DNA of 64,000 nt from Actinoallomurus oryzae (GTDB lineage Bacteria; Actinomycetota; Actinomycetes; Streptosporangiales; Streptosporangiaceae), in assembly GCF_039541955.1 (NCBI RefSeq), contig NZ_BAABHF010000022.1:124001-188000 (forward strand). The letters are read 5' to 3'. Shown in pieces: positions 44,344 through 54,100 of this stretch (position 1 is the first letter of the stretch; every line of letters starts with the position of its first letter). The translations under genes were made by a program, and so were the position numbers. The notes under the pieces were generated by a model. That model had not been told where the DNA came from, made no database searches, and saw nothing but the letters and a program-made list of their open reading frames with translations.

Positions 44344-46389
44344 TCATGAGGCTTCCGTGCCTCGCGCGCCCAGGAGCTCGCGCTGCCACAGCAGGTCGCA
44401 GACGCGTTCGAGGCCGCGGGTCAGGTGCCGGCGGTAGGTGCTGAACGGCAGGCCCAGCCGCTCCGCCGCCGCCTGCTGGGTCGGGGCGTTCTGCAGGAAC
44501 GTCATCGTGACCGCCCGGTACAGCTTCGCGTCGCGCGGGTCGTCGGCGAGTCTCTCGACCGTCTCGTGCAGCACGCTCCGCAGCGCGTCGACCGGCTCGC
44601 CGCCCGCCTCCGCGACGACACGCGCCGGGACCAGCGGGTTGTCGGCGAGGGCCGCCGGCCGGTTCCACGAGCGCAGCGCGCCGCGGACCGCCGCGTCGAA
44701 CTCCGCCCGCGACAGCACCGCGTACGTGCGTGCGGCGCGGCGACGGGGCGCCCGCCAGGCCGCGGGCGTGCGGCGCGGCATGAGCTGTTCGAGCCACGTG
44801 TCGAGCCGGGTCTCCTGCCAGTTCCGGCAGAACAGGGCGAAGAGACGGTCACCCACCCGCACCATCAGCGGGTCCTGCTCGCCGAAGATGGCGAACCGCT
44901 CCCAGCGCTCCGGGTCGGAGACGACCATGCAGGTCCAGGCCACGCCCTCGGCCTGGATCGCCATCGTCACGAGCCGTGCGGCGATGAGGTCCGAGACCGG
45001 TGAGGGGAACTCCTCGCGCGCCAGCATGAACCGCGCGAGGACCAGGTGCTCGCCTTCGCGCAGCGGGCTCACCCGGCGGACGTACGACCACGCCTCTGCC
45101 ACGACCGGGTCCACGGCGTCCTCCTCGGCGTCGGGCTCGGTGAGCCGGAGCGTCAGCACGAACCCGGCGGGCTCCCCCGAGTCGGAACTCCGGTAGACGG
45201 AGAACGCCTCGGGCCGCCGTTCGAGCCAGAAGTCCACGATGGCGGCCGTTTCGTCGTCGGTGTTCGCGACGGCGATGTCCAGGAGCGCTCTGCGGTCGCC
45301 CGCCCGGACGGCGTCTTCGTGGAAGTCGTACTCGTCCTGGTCGCCGAACAGGCCGGAGCCGTGCCACAGGAGGTACATCAGCGCCTCCAGCTGGGCGAAG
45401 CTCGGCGAGTCCGCACAGGCCCGCGCCTCACCGACGTAGTGACGGATGAGCCGGCGGTGCATGTCCTGGTACCGCTCCGGATCGCGCCAGGCCAGGTCGG
45501 CGTCGAGCGCCTCGCGGACGACGTCGTGCGGATGGAGGCCGGACGGCACGGAGGTCATGAACGACAGCCGCCGCAGCCAGTCGAACAGGGCTCCCGCGTC
45601 GGCCTCCGGCAGCACGGCGCGCAGGAGACCCTCGGTGGTCGTCCGGACGTGGGCGCTGACCTCCAGCGCCTGCCGGTGCAGCGGTGAGGGCACCTGGCCG
45701 ACCAGGCGGGTCAGCAACGCGCCGATCACGTCGTGGGGCGGCGTCCACGGGGCCTCCTCGCCGTCGGTCATTCCGCCGACGGCCGACGCGGCCAGGGACA
45801 GCGCCAGCGGATGGCCGCCGGCGAAGGAGAGCACCGCCGGGTGCCGGACGGCCGGCACCCCGCGCGCGGTCAGCAGGGCGACCGCGTCGTCCCGGGGGAG
45901 GTCGCCCAGGGTGATCACTTGCAGGACGTCCTCCCAGCCCGGATCCGACAGCCACAGGGCCCCGGGCGGTCGCCGGCCCGCGAGGACCACGAACGAGCGG
46001 GCGGGCAGGCGGGGCAGGAACCGGTCCCGCAGCCAGCCTTCGAGCGGTCGGTACGTCTCGAAGTCGTCCACGAACAACACCGCGGGCTCGTCGGTGAACA
46101 TCTTGATCGCGTCGGCCTCGAACGCCTCCGGGGACGGCGGCGGCCGGTGCTCACCGATCTCGACCACGATCCATCCGGCCGCGGCGGCCTCGTCGGCGAA
46201 CCGCCGCAGCAGGGCCGACTTGCCGACGCCACCGGGACCGGTCACGAACTGCACGGCGAAGGAGTCGGCGGCATGGCGTAGTGCCGTACGGAACAGCGCC
46301 AGTTCCGCGGAACGGCCGACGAAGGACTGGTGTCGTGCCGCCCGCAGCCGTTCACCGAGACTGGTGAACGGTCGGGTTCGAGGGTTCAT
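44344..46389 (-). CDS. AAA/NB-ARC-type ATPase regulator with C-terminal HTH
   Basis: A 681-residue protein. An N-terminal P-loop ATPase (about 20-300) shows Walker A GPGGVGKSALL (51-61), Walker B AVLFVDDFE and a GHPLALSLAASAVGG helix typical of STAND ATPases. A helical region and a mixed alpha/beta stretch follow (AGFVLTLRLTEP, YVRRVSPLREGEHLVLARFML). The C-terminus (about 637-665) is a sigma-70-region-4-like HTH: TQQAAAERLGLPFSTYRRHLTRGLERV. Such STAND proteins act as ligand-gated switches; here a transcriptional role is likely. It is divergent from a SARP regulator, with repeated 9-bp boxes between them. The target genes are unknown. Confidence 0.75.
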   Translation of the reverse strand: MNPRTRPFTSLGERLRAARHQSFVGRSAELALFRTALRHAADSFAVQFVTGPGGVGKSALLRRFADEAAAAGWIVVEIGEHRPPPSPEAFEADAIKMFTDEPAVLFVDDFETYRPLEGWLRDRFLPRLPARSFVVLAGRRPPGALWLSDPGWEDVLQVITLGDLPRDDAVALLTARGVPAVRHPAVLSFAGGHPLALSLAASAVGGMTDGEEAPWTPPHDVIGALLTRLVGQVPSPLHRQALEVSAHVRTTTEGLLRAVLPEADAGALFDWLRRLSFMTSVPSGLHPHDVVREALDADLAWRDPERYQDMHRRLIRHYVGEARACADSPSFAQLEALMYLLWHGSGLFGDQDEYDFHEDAVRAGDRRALLDIAVANTDDETAAIVDFWLERRPEAFSVYRSSDSGEPAGFVLTLRLTEPDAEEDAVDPVVAEAWSYVRRVSPLREGEHLVLARFMLAREEFPSPVSDLIAARLVTMAIQAEGVAWTCMVVSDPERWERFAIFGEQDPLMVRVGDRLFALFCRNWQETRLDTWLEQLMPRRTPAAWRAPRRRAARTYAVLSRAEFDAAVRGALRSWNRPAALADNPLVPARVVAEAGGEPVDALRSVLHETVERLADDPRDAKLYRAVTMTFLQNAPTQQAAAERLGLPFSTYRRHLTRGLERVCDLLWQRELLGARGTEAS

Positions 46390-46489
46390 GTCGTCATCGG
46401 TCGAGGCGGGCCCGTTCCTCTCGCCGTCCTCCCTCCCTTGATCATCTCCGTAACGCTAAGGCAACATTGCGTCCTATGTGAGCATTTGA

Positions 46490-46584
46490 GTGAACAGTCG
46501 GCCGTACGCCGCCCCAGCACGCGAAGTACCAGTCCGCCGGAAACGCCGTAGAGTGAACAGTTTCCGACCTGTCAGGTGAACAGT
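46490..46584. promoter_or_regulatory. Three GTGAACAGT direct repeats in the SARP/AAA intergenic region
   Basis: Identical 9-bp boxes start at 46490, 46553 and 46576 (63 and 23 bp apart, close to whole helical turns). SARP proteins bind short direct repeats near -35 regions, so these are likely sites for the SARP protein encoded just downstream. The third box contains the GTG that opens the longest frame. The 46390-46698 gap otherwise shows no gene. Confidence 0.55.
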
Positions 46585-46698
46585 CAGCCGGGGCACGATG
46601 TTGTCGGGTGCCGATCGGCAGCGGCCGACCCTCTCTTTCCCCTTCGGCGCAGACGAGACCGACGACGTCATGGCGCCCATACTGTGGAAGGCGAGCCA

Positions 46699-48921
46699 TT
46701 GAGCGACCGTGTCAGGTTCGGGCTGCTGGGCCCGCTTGAGGCATGGTCCGGCGAGGTCCGGCTCGACCTGGGCCCGCCCAAGCGACGCGTGCTGCTCACC
46801 CGCCTCCTGGTCGAGGACGGCCATCCGGTGTCGGCCGACCGCCTGTGTGACGACCTGTGGGAGGGACGTCCGCCCGCGGGTGCCGTCTCCTCCATCCACT
46901 CCCACATCAGCCGCCTGCGCGCCGTGCTGGAGCCGGACCGTACGCGGCGCGGGCAGGGCACCGTGCTGGTCAGCGGACCGGCCGGCTACACGCTCAACGC
47001 GCCGCCCGAGGCCCGCGACTCGACGCGCTTCGAAGAATCGGTCACCCGTGCCCGCGAGCTGCTGGCCCAGGAGCGGCTCGAAGACGCCCGGCGTGAGGTC
47101 GAGAGCGGCCTGGGCCTGTGGCGGGGCGCCGCCCTGGCCGACGCCGCCAACCACGCCTTCGCCGCCCGTGAGATCTCCCGGCTGGAGGAGATCCGGATGG
47201 GTGCCGGCGAGCTGAACGCCACCGTGCTCCTCCAGCAGCGCGAGTACGACAAGGCGGCCCTCATCGCCGAGGAGCTCACCACGCGGTCTCCGCTGCGCGA
47301 GGCCGCGTGGGCGCTGCTGATGCGCGCTCTCTACCTGGCCGGGCGGCCCGCCGAGGCGCTGCGGCGCTACGAGACGATCCGCGCGCTGCTCGCCGACGAG
47401 CTCGGCACCGTGCCGGGACCCGAGCTGAGCGGTGTCCACGTCGCCGTACTCCGCCAGGACCTGCCCGCACCGGCGCCCGTCCGTACGGCCCCCGCACACG
47501 TGCCGCCCGGCGCGCGGACGACGCCCCCGGTGCGGCCGGCGCGGCCCGCGCGGCCGTCGGTCATCGCTCGCCCGCTCGTCGGCCGCGCCGACGAGCTGGC
47601 CCGTTACGACGAGCTCCTGAACGACGCGGCCGCGGGCGAGACCCGCTGGGTGCTGCTGTCCGGAGAGTCCGGCATCGGGAAGACCCGGCTCGCCGAGGAG
47701 TTCGCCTCCCGGGCCGCGGACCTGGCGTTCCGCGTCGTGTGGGTCCGCTGCGGCAGCGACATCGACTCGGACGAAGAGGAGGCCGCGAACGATCGGTTCA
47801 ATCCGCTCGGGCAGCTGCTGTCGGCGCTGTTCCCGCAGATCCGGGTGGAGGGTGAGCCGGAGGCGATCGCCCGCGACCTGGCCGAGCGGCTCGCCCGCCA
47901 GCCCACCATCTGCCTGATCGAGGACCTGCACCGCGCCGGTCGCCGGTTCCGCCGCCTGCTCGGCATGTACGCCACGCTGCTGCGCGACGTGCCGCTGGTC
48001 GTGGTCTGCACGACGCAGGACACCGACGACGTGGGCCTGCGCGAGCTGCTGGCACTGCTCGTCCGGCAGAGCCGCGCCACCCTGCTCCCCCTGGGCCCGC
48101 TCACCGTGGAGGACGTCCACGAGCTGATGAGGCTCCGCTCCACGCCGTTCGACGAGCTGATGGGCAGCGAGCCGCAGCAGTCCGAGGCGGTGGCGCTGCA
48201 CCGGCGCGGCGAGGGCAACCCGTTCCTCATCACCGAGATCCTCGAACTGCCCGGCGACCAGCGCACTGGGCCCGGCGCGCGGCTCCCCGCGTCCGTCATC
48301 CGGGTCCTGCGCGCCCGGCTGGACCAGCTCGACGAACGCGTGCTGAAGATGCTGGAGGCGCTCGCGGTGACCGGAGGAGAGCTCGACCCTGAGCTCCTCG
48401 TGCAGGTCCGGGCCATCACGCGCGAGGAACTGCTCTCGCTCATCGACGCGGCCGTCATCGCCCGGATGCTGAACTGGGAGGAGGGCACCGCCGGCCGGCT
48501 CGGCCGCTATCTGATGCCCGATCTCGCCCGCGAGCTGATGTTGCACGACCTCACTCCCGCCCGCCGCCAGATGCTGCACGCCGCGGTCGCGCGTGCGCTG
48601 GGTGAGCTACCGCACCGCCACCCCGCGCAGATCTCGCGGCACCTGATGGCCGCCGGCCCGCTCGTCTCCCGCGACGACCTGGTGGCGGCGGCGCTCCGCG
48701 CCGGCGAACGCTGCGGGGCGGACGAACAGCACGGCGAGGCGGCCGTCTGGTACGACCACGCGGCGGCCCTGGCGGACGACCCGGCCGTACAGGCCGAGGC
48801 CCGGCGCGCGGCGGAGGCGGCACGCCGCCGGCTCGCCCGGTCTCAGGACACCGGCCATCCGTGCGACCCCGCCGACATGCCCGGCGACTGGCCGCCGGGT
48901 TCCGAGCCCCGGGTGAGCTGA
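46699..48921 (+). CDS. SARP/AfsR-type transcriptional activator (OmpR-like HTH, BTAD, AAA ATPase)
   Basis: A 740-residue regulator. Residues about 5-92 form the OmpR-type winged helix (RVRFGLLGPLEAW, LGPPKRRVLLTRLLVEDGHPVSADRLCDDLWEG, SSIHSHISRLRAVLEP). About 100-250 form the bacterial transcriptional activation domain (FEESVTRARELL, GLGLWRGAALADAA, YLAGRPAEALRRYETIRALLADELG). After a Pro/Ala linker comes an AAA ATPase with Walker A SGESGIGKT near 320-328 and LIEDLH as Walker B. The helical C-terminus is shorter than in AfsR with its TPR repeats. TTG 46699 is chosen: GGAAGG stands 7 nt before it, and the longer frame has no domain and starts in a repeat. Such proteins switch on secondary-metabolite genes. 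Confidence 0.85.
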   Translation: MSDRVRFGLLGPLEAWSGEVRLDLGPPKRRVLLTRLLVEDGHPVSADRLCDDLWEGRPPAGAVSSIHSHISRLRAVLEPDRTRRGQGTVLVSGPAGYTLNAPPEARDSTRFEESVTRARELLAQERLEDARREVESGLGLWRGAALADAANHAFAAREISRLEEIRMGAGELNATVLLQQREYDKAALIAEELTTRSPLREAAWALLMRALYLAGRPAEALRRYETIRALLADELGTVPGPELSGVHVAVLRQDLPAPAPVRTAPAHVPPGARTTPPVRPARPARPSVIARPLVGRADELARYDELLNDAAAGETRWVLLSGESGIGKTRLAEEFASRAADLAFRVVWVRCGSDIDSDEEEAANDRFNPLGQLLSALFPQIRVEGEPEAIARDLAERLARQPTICLIEDLHRAGRRFRRLLGMYATLLRDVPLVVVCTTQDTDDVGLRELLALLVRQSRATLLPLGPLTVEDVHELMRLRSTPFDELMGSEPQQSEAVALHRRGEGNPFLITEILELPGDQRTGPGARLPASVIRVLRARLDQLDERVLKMLEALAVTGGELDPELLVQVRAITREELLSLIDAAVIARMLNWEEGTAGRLGRYLMPDLARELMLHDLTPARRQMLHAAVARALGELPHRHPAQISRHLMAAGPLVSRDDLVAAALRAGERCGADEQHGEAAVWYDHAAALADDPAVQAEARRAAEAARRRLARSQDTGHPCDPADMPGDWPPGSEPRVS

Positions 48922-48961
48922 CCCCGCCCCGGGTGAGCCGACCCCCGCGGCGTCGTACGGG

Positions 48962-50047
48962 TCACGTGCCGCTGGGCCACGACCATTCGTCGCCGCTTCC
49001 GCACTTGTGGACCTCGAGCTGCTTGTCCCGCGCGTGGGAGCGGCCCGTCGGCCCGAGGCACAGCCCGTGGCTCGCGTAGTTGCGGATGCGGTACCGCTTG
49101 CCGTGCGTGTGGCTCCGGTACCACAGCTGGTTGTCGCCCTTGGGCCGGCAGTAGTACTCGGTCACCTTGGTGCCCGCCGACACGCCCTTGTAGTAGGGCA
49201 GGTCCATGCAGAGGTCGTCCTTGGTGTTGCGGATCAGGAAGAGGGCGGTGCCGCCGGGCCCCTTCATGCCGCTCATCACGCCGAGTGACCAGACCTGGTT
49301 GTCGGAGTCGCCGAGGGTGCAGTAGTACTGGGCGACCTTGCCGTCGGCCGATCCCTTCCCGTAGCCCGGGATGTCGGCGCACAGGCCGCTCGCGGCGTTC
49401 TTCAGCAGCACGTTGGAGACGCCCGGCCACACCTTCGTCTTCGCGCTCGCGACGGTTTTCGTCTCGTCGGCGTTTTTCTTGTCGGCCTTGGTCTTCTTCT
49501 TCGCCGAGGCCGAGGGCGTGGGCGTCGGGGTCGGCGTGGGCGACTGGGAGGTGAAGGCTCCCGCCGGCGGCTGCGCGTCACCGGGCAGGACGTTGTCGGC
49601 CGCGGCGGTGGTCGGGTGCTTCTCGCCGTGGTGCGAACCGGTGCCGATCAGCAGGATCGGCACCGCCAGCACGACCGCACCGCCGATCGCCACCGCCGCC
49701 AGGACCGGCTTCTTCGGCCGGTCCGGCGGCATGCCGTCCCCGTCGGCGTCGCCGTCGGCCCCGGGTGTCGCCACGGCGACGTCGGTAGCCGTGGCCAGGC
49801 TCTGTCCGCCCTTGGCCTGCGCGGCGGTCTCGGCCTGCGGCTCTTTCGCCTGGGCGGTCTCCCCGGCGTCCGAGGCCGCCTTGGCATCCGCGGTCTCCTC
49901 GCCGTTGCCGGCGGCCTCGCCGCTCTCCGGCTCGGAGTCGGCCGGCGCCAGGTCCCCGGCGGCGTCGATGTCCGTCTCTGGCAGTTCGACCGGCCGGCGG
50001 ACGCCGAGCGACTCCGCGCGTTCGCCAGATCCTGACTTAGAAGCCAC
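48962..50047 (-). CDS. Single-pass membrane protein with external ricin-type (beta-trefoil) lectin domain
   Basis: A 361-residue protein. The N-terminus carries GERAESLGVRRPVELPETD (8-26), then a Glu/Ala/Lys-rich region, MPPDRPKKP, one membrane helix (115-135, GGAVVLAVPILLIGTG), and a Pro/Thr then Lys-rich stalk. Residues about 205-359 form a beta-trefoil with three QxW-like repeats (DNQVWS, DNQLWY, DEWSW) and three cysteine pairs. The predicted topology is N-inside with the lectin outside. The upstream gene shares the scaffold nearly residue for residue but ends in another lectin fold. GTG 50047 has GGAAG upstream. The sugar ligand is unknown. Confidence 0.82.
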   Translation of the reverse strand: MASKSGSGERAESLGVRRPVELPETDIDAAGDLAPADSEPESGEAAGNGEETADAKAASDAGETAQAKEPQAETAAQAKGGQSLATATDVAVATPGADGDADGDGMPPDRPKKPVLAAVAIGGAVVLAVPILLIGTGSHHGEKHPTTAAADNVLPGDAQPPAGAFTSQSPTPTPTPTPSASAKKKTKADKKNADETKTVASAKTKVWPGVSNVLLKNAASGLCADIPGYGKGSADGKVAQYYCTLGDSDNQVWSLGVMSGMKGPGGTALFLIRNTKDDLCMDLPYYKGVSAGTKVTEYYCRPKGDNQLWYRSHTHGKRYRIRNYASHGLCLGPTGRSHARDKQLEVHKCGSGDEWSWPSGT

Positions 50048-50121
50048 GGTCTTCTTCCTTCGTTCTCGAGATCAGTCGCGGATGCGACGGGTGTACGGCG
50101 CGGGCGCCGCGCGGTGCCGGA

Positions 50122-51081
50122 TCACCGGTTGGTGCCGGTCGCCCAGACGGGATGACCGTCGTGGTCGACGATCACCATGTTGTAGTCGGACTGCAGGACC
50201 AGCGTCGAGTTGTCGTGGCCGAACGAACCCGCGGCCCAGACCGCCTTCCTGCCGGCGTCGTAGAGGACCAGGTTGCCGTCGCGCTGGAACGTGGCGTAGA
50301 CCCCGGGCTTGTGGGTTCTGGTGGACCAGATGATCTTTTTGCTCTTGTCGCGCAGCACGAGGTTGCCGCCCGCCTGCATGGTCAGCGCGATGCGGTTGGT
50401 GCGTACCGTGTCACCCGGGTAGAGGTTCCGCGGTGCGTGGATCACCCGGGACGACGGCGCACTCGACGACGGCATCTGGGGCGAGACGGTCTTTCTCCGC
50501 GCGTGGGCGGTGGGCGAGGGCGTGGCGGAGGGCGTCGCCTTCTTCTTGGCCTTCGCCTTGTCCTCCTTCTTCGCGGAGGGCGACGGCGTCGGGGTGCTCG
50601 ACACGAACGCGCCCGTCGGCGGCTGCCCGGCGCCGGGCAGCACCGTCTCGGCCGCGGCGGCGGTCGGGTGCTTCTTCGCGTGGTCCGAACCGGTGCCGAT
50701 CAGCAGGATCGGGACGGCCAGCACGACCGCACCGCCGATCGCCACCCCGGCCAGCAAGGGCTTGTTCGGGCGATCCGGCGGCATCTCGTCGCCGTCGAGG
50801 GCGCCCGGCTGCGTGGCCGCGGCGATGTCCTCCGCCACGGCGGCGCGGTCGTCCTTCTTGTCCGGGGCGGCGGAGTCCGCCGGCGCCTTGGCGTCGTCCA
50901 CGGCGGCCGTGGCGGCTGCGGCGGACTCGCTCGGCTCAGACCCCGGCTCAGAGTCCGGCTGCGACTCCGGCTCGGCCGGGATCAGCCCGTCGGCGGCGTC
51001 CATGTCGGTCTCCGGCAGTTCGACCGGCCGACGGACGCCGAGCGACTCCGCGCGTTCGCCGGGACCTGACTCTGCAGACAA
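50122..51081 (-). CDS. Single-pass membrane protein with external bulb-type (GNA-like) lectin domain
   Basis: A 319-residue paralogue of the downstream ricin-type protein. Shared parts are GERAESLGVRRPVELPETD at residues 8-26, MPPDRPNKP, the membrane helix with GGAVVLAVPILLIGTGS (116-132), and a VLPG-x2-QPP-x-GAF-x-S stalk. The lectin (212-319) is a beta-prism with three mannose-binding-type motifs: QAGGNLVLRD, QRDGNLVLYD and QSDYNMVIVD. I set the start at TTG 51081: GGAG is 8 nt upstream and the product then aligns with its paralogue from residue 1, whereas ATG 51087 touches the ribosome site. The intergenic gap to the paralogue is 74 bp, so they are probably co-transcribed. Confidence 0.82.
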   Translation of the reverse strand: MSAESGPGERAESLGVRRPVELPETDMDAADGLIPAEPESQPDSEPGSEPSESAAAATAAVDDAKAPADSAAPDKKDDRAAVAEDIAAATQPGALDGDEMPPDRPNKPLLAGVAIGGAVVLAVPILLIGTGSDHAKKHPTAAAAETVLPGAGQPPTGAFVSSTPTPSPSAKKEDKAKAKKKATPSATPSPTAHARRKTVSPQMPSSSAPSSRVIHAPRNLYPGDTVRTNRIALTMQAGGNLVLRDKSKKIIWSTRTHKPGVYATFQRDGNLVLYDAGRKAVWAAGSFGHDNSTLVLQSDYNMVIVDHDGHPVWATGTNR

Positions 51082-51148
51082 GATCATGCTCCTTCGCCGC
51101 GATCGGTCGCGGACGGTCGCCTGCGGTTCTTCGGGCATCGATGAGGCA

Positions 51149-54100
51149 TCAGGCCTCCCCCAGAGGTTCGGCGCAGCGCGCCGGCCAGGTGGCCGGGGAC
51201 GCGCCGCCGGCCGGGGGCGCCTGGCGACGCAGAGCCTCGTCGAGCCGTTCGAGCGCCGCCCGGTCGGCGTCGTCCAGTCCGCCGGGCCGCTCGTCCACGG
51301 GACCGCCGCCCACCACCTCGGCCAGCAGCACCATCGGCGCCGGGCCGGCGGACCGTACGTCGAGCACACGGAAGGCCGCACCGGGCGGGAACACCACCTC
51401 GTCGGAGGCCGCGCCGGACGCGGAACCCAGCAGCGGGCGCACCCGGCGGCCGGTGGAGGACCAGATGACGTAACCTCCCGCCGCGGCGGACAGACCGGCG
51501 GCGGCCCTGAGCGGTAGCGCGCTGACCGGGCCGGGCTCGCGCACCACGGTTCCCGGCATGAAGCGTTCCAGGCCCCCTTCGGGCAGCCCGCCGCGTACGA
51601 CGACGCCCCGGTAGGAGGGCAGGCGGCACAGGCCGGAGCCCAGGCAGGCGGTGTAGCCGGCGGGCATGCCGTCCCCGTCGCCCCGGCCGAGTTCGCCCTG
51701 CCCGCCCGAGAGGTAGATGTGCACCGCGACCAGGTCGGTCCGCGCGGCGTCCATCTGGGCGCCGCGCAGCGCGGGCATCTGCGTCATCGCCCGGTTCACC
51801 GAGGCGCTGTGCCGCTCCCACACCGGCTGGGCGAGCGCGCGGAACTCGGCCCGCTCCGCCTCGGTGCTGCGGCGGACCTGCTTCACCGGCGGCCGGGGAC
51901 GCGTCCCCCGGGCCGCGGGAGCCGGCGCGGACGTTCTCGCCGGTGTCCCCGCTGACGTCTTCGCGGGCGGGGACGGTTCCGGGGGAGCGGCCGCGGACTC
52001 CGTGGCGACCGGCGGCGCGGCGGACGCCGGGGGCTCCGTGGGTTCCGCGGGAATCGCGGGGCTGACGGGCTTCGAGGACGGGGGACGGAACGCTTCCCCG
52101 GCGGCCGTGCCGGAGGCGTCCCTGCTCGGCGTGACCGGGGCCGGCGGAGTCCCGCCCGAGCCCGTGCGGAGCGGTTGCGCGCCGCCGGACCGCGGTGGCG
52201 CGGCCGGAGCACGGCCGGGCCCCTCGGCGGCCCCGGGCGCCGGGTCCGCGGAGTCACGCCGGGGCGCGGGCTCGTCAGCGGCCGACGGGCCCGGATCGCC
52301 GGACGCGGGCGCCGCGGGTCCGCCGTCCAGCGGCGCCGCCGGACCGTCGTCCGCCACCGGGCCGTCGGGCTCGTACGCGGACGGGCCGTCGGCCGGATCG
52401 CCGTCCGTCGCCGGACCGTCGGGCCCGTACGCGGGCGGATCACCGATCGCGGGGAACGCCGGACCGCCGTCCGCCACCCGGGCGTCGGGCTCGTACGCGG
52501 ACGGACCTCCGGACGCGGGAACCGCCGAGCCGCCGGGCCCGTACGCGGACGGACCGCCGGACGCGGGGAACGCCGGGCCGGCGTTCGTCGCCGGGGCGTC
52601 GGACGGGGGCGGGCCGCCGTTCGCGGCTCGCGCGGGCGGGCCGGCGGTCGCGGACGTGGACGCGACGGCGCGGGCGGACGCCGGGAATCCGGTCCTCGCC
52701 TCCGACGGGCGCGGGGCCGGTGCGACGACGGGTTCTCGCGGACGCCGGGGGACGGCGACGGTGCGTACCGCCGCCATCGCGGGCTCCGGCGACGCCTCGG
52801 GCGACCGGGGCTCCGCCAGCGACACGCCGTGGTCGATCGCCAGCCGGAGCAGGCGGAAGTCCTCGCCCTCAGGCTGCCGGGACGGCAGGACGCGGTGCAG
52901 GGTGACGAAGTCGCGCACCCCGGTCCCGATCTCCGACAGCAGGCGGGACAGATCGGCGAAGAGCGCGTCGTCGGCCGGCGCTCCACGCAGGTTCAGCTCG
53001 ACGGCCAGTTGTTCGGGCGAGACCGGCCGCTCGGCGACGGCGGGCTGCTCGCCGCGCGGCCCGACCGACAGGCCGGCCCTCGTCACGCAGACCTGCCAGC
53101 GGTCCGAGAGCGGCACGGGCGCCGGCTCCGTACGGCGGACGCCGGACATCGGGGAACGCCAGCGCACCAGCCGGGGCTCGACCACCCGGCCGTCCGCGTC
53201 GTACGGCCGGCACGCGACCGCCTCGACGAACGGCGCCCAGGTCGGTTCGGCGTCCGCGCCGATCAGGACGGGTCGTACGTCGGGTTCGGCGTCGGTGCCG
53301 ATGACCAGCGGGAGCCCGGTCAGCACCTCGACCTCGGCGCCCAGTATCTCGGCGGTGTCCTGGGCGACGCTCAGCAGGTCGCGCGGTCCGCAGGGGGCCA
53401 GCCGGACCGTCGTCCGGGTCGAGTCCGGCAGCGCGGCCAGCAGCGCCGCGATGTCGTCGGCGGTGACGTCCGGCTCACCGCGGGACTCGGAGGCGTCGAC
53501 GAGGACGGTGGGGTGCTCACCGTCGACCGGCACCGCGTAGCACAGGTCGCCGGCGCGGGTGGCGGGCGCCTTCGCCGACCGCACCAGGATCCCCGCCGGG
53601 ACCTGCTCGACGATGTAGCCGCCGGCGGTGCGGCCGGGCAGCCGCGCGAGTTCGGGCTGCCAGGGCGGTGCGGGGCTGCGCGGGCCGAGCGGCGTCGGCT
53701 CCGCGCCGGGCATGAACCACCGCCAGCCGCGGTCGGGCGCGCCGCCGCCGAGCGCGAACAGCGAGCCTCCGGGGACGATGAGCACGCCCGCGTCCGGGGC
53801 GATCACCTTGATCCCCCAGGCGTCGGCGATCCGCTGCGCGATGGCGGGTCGTCCGGAGCGCGACGCGCCCGCGCCCGACAGCGCGAGGCGCACGGTCTCC
53901 ACGCCGCGGTCGCGCAGGGAGTCCAGGACGGCGCCGAGCCGGGTCCACAGCTCGCCGTCCGCGCCGACCACGACGGTGAACACCTTCTGTGCGTCGTCAC
54001 CGCCGCTGAGGAAGCGGGCGAGCTCGGCCATGCCCTCCGGCCGCGGCGACGTGTCCGCGGAGGAGCGCAACATGATGAGGTTGTCGTACTCGTCGACCAC

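Noticed and set aside
46474..48579. 701-residue minus-strand open frame over the SARP gene
   Set aside because: Antisense shadow; the plus strand encodes recognised HTH, BTAD and ATPase motifs.
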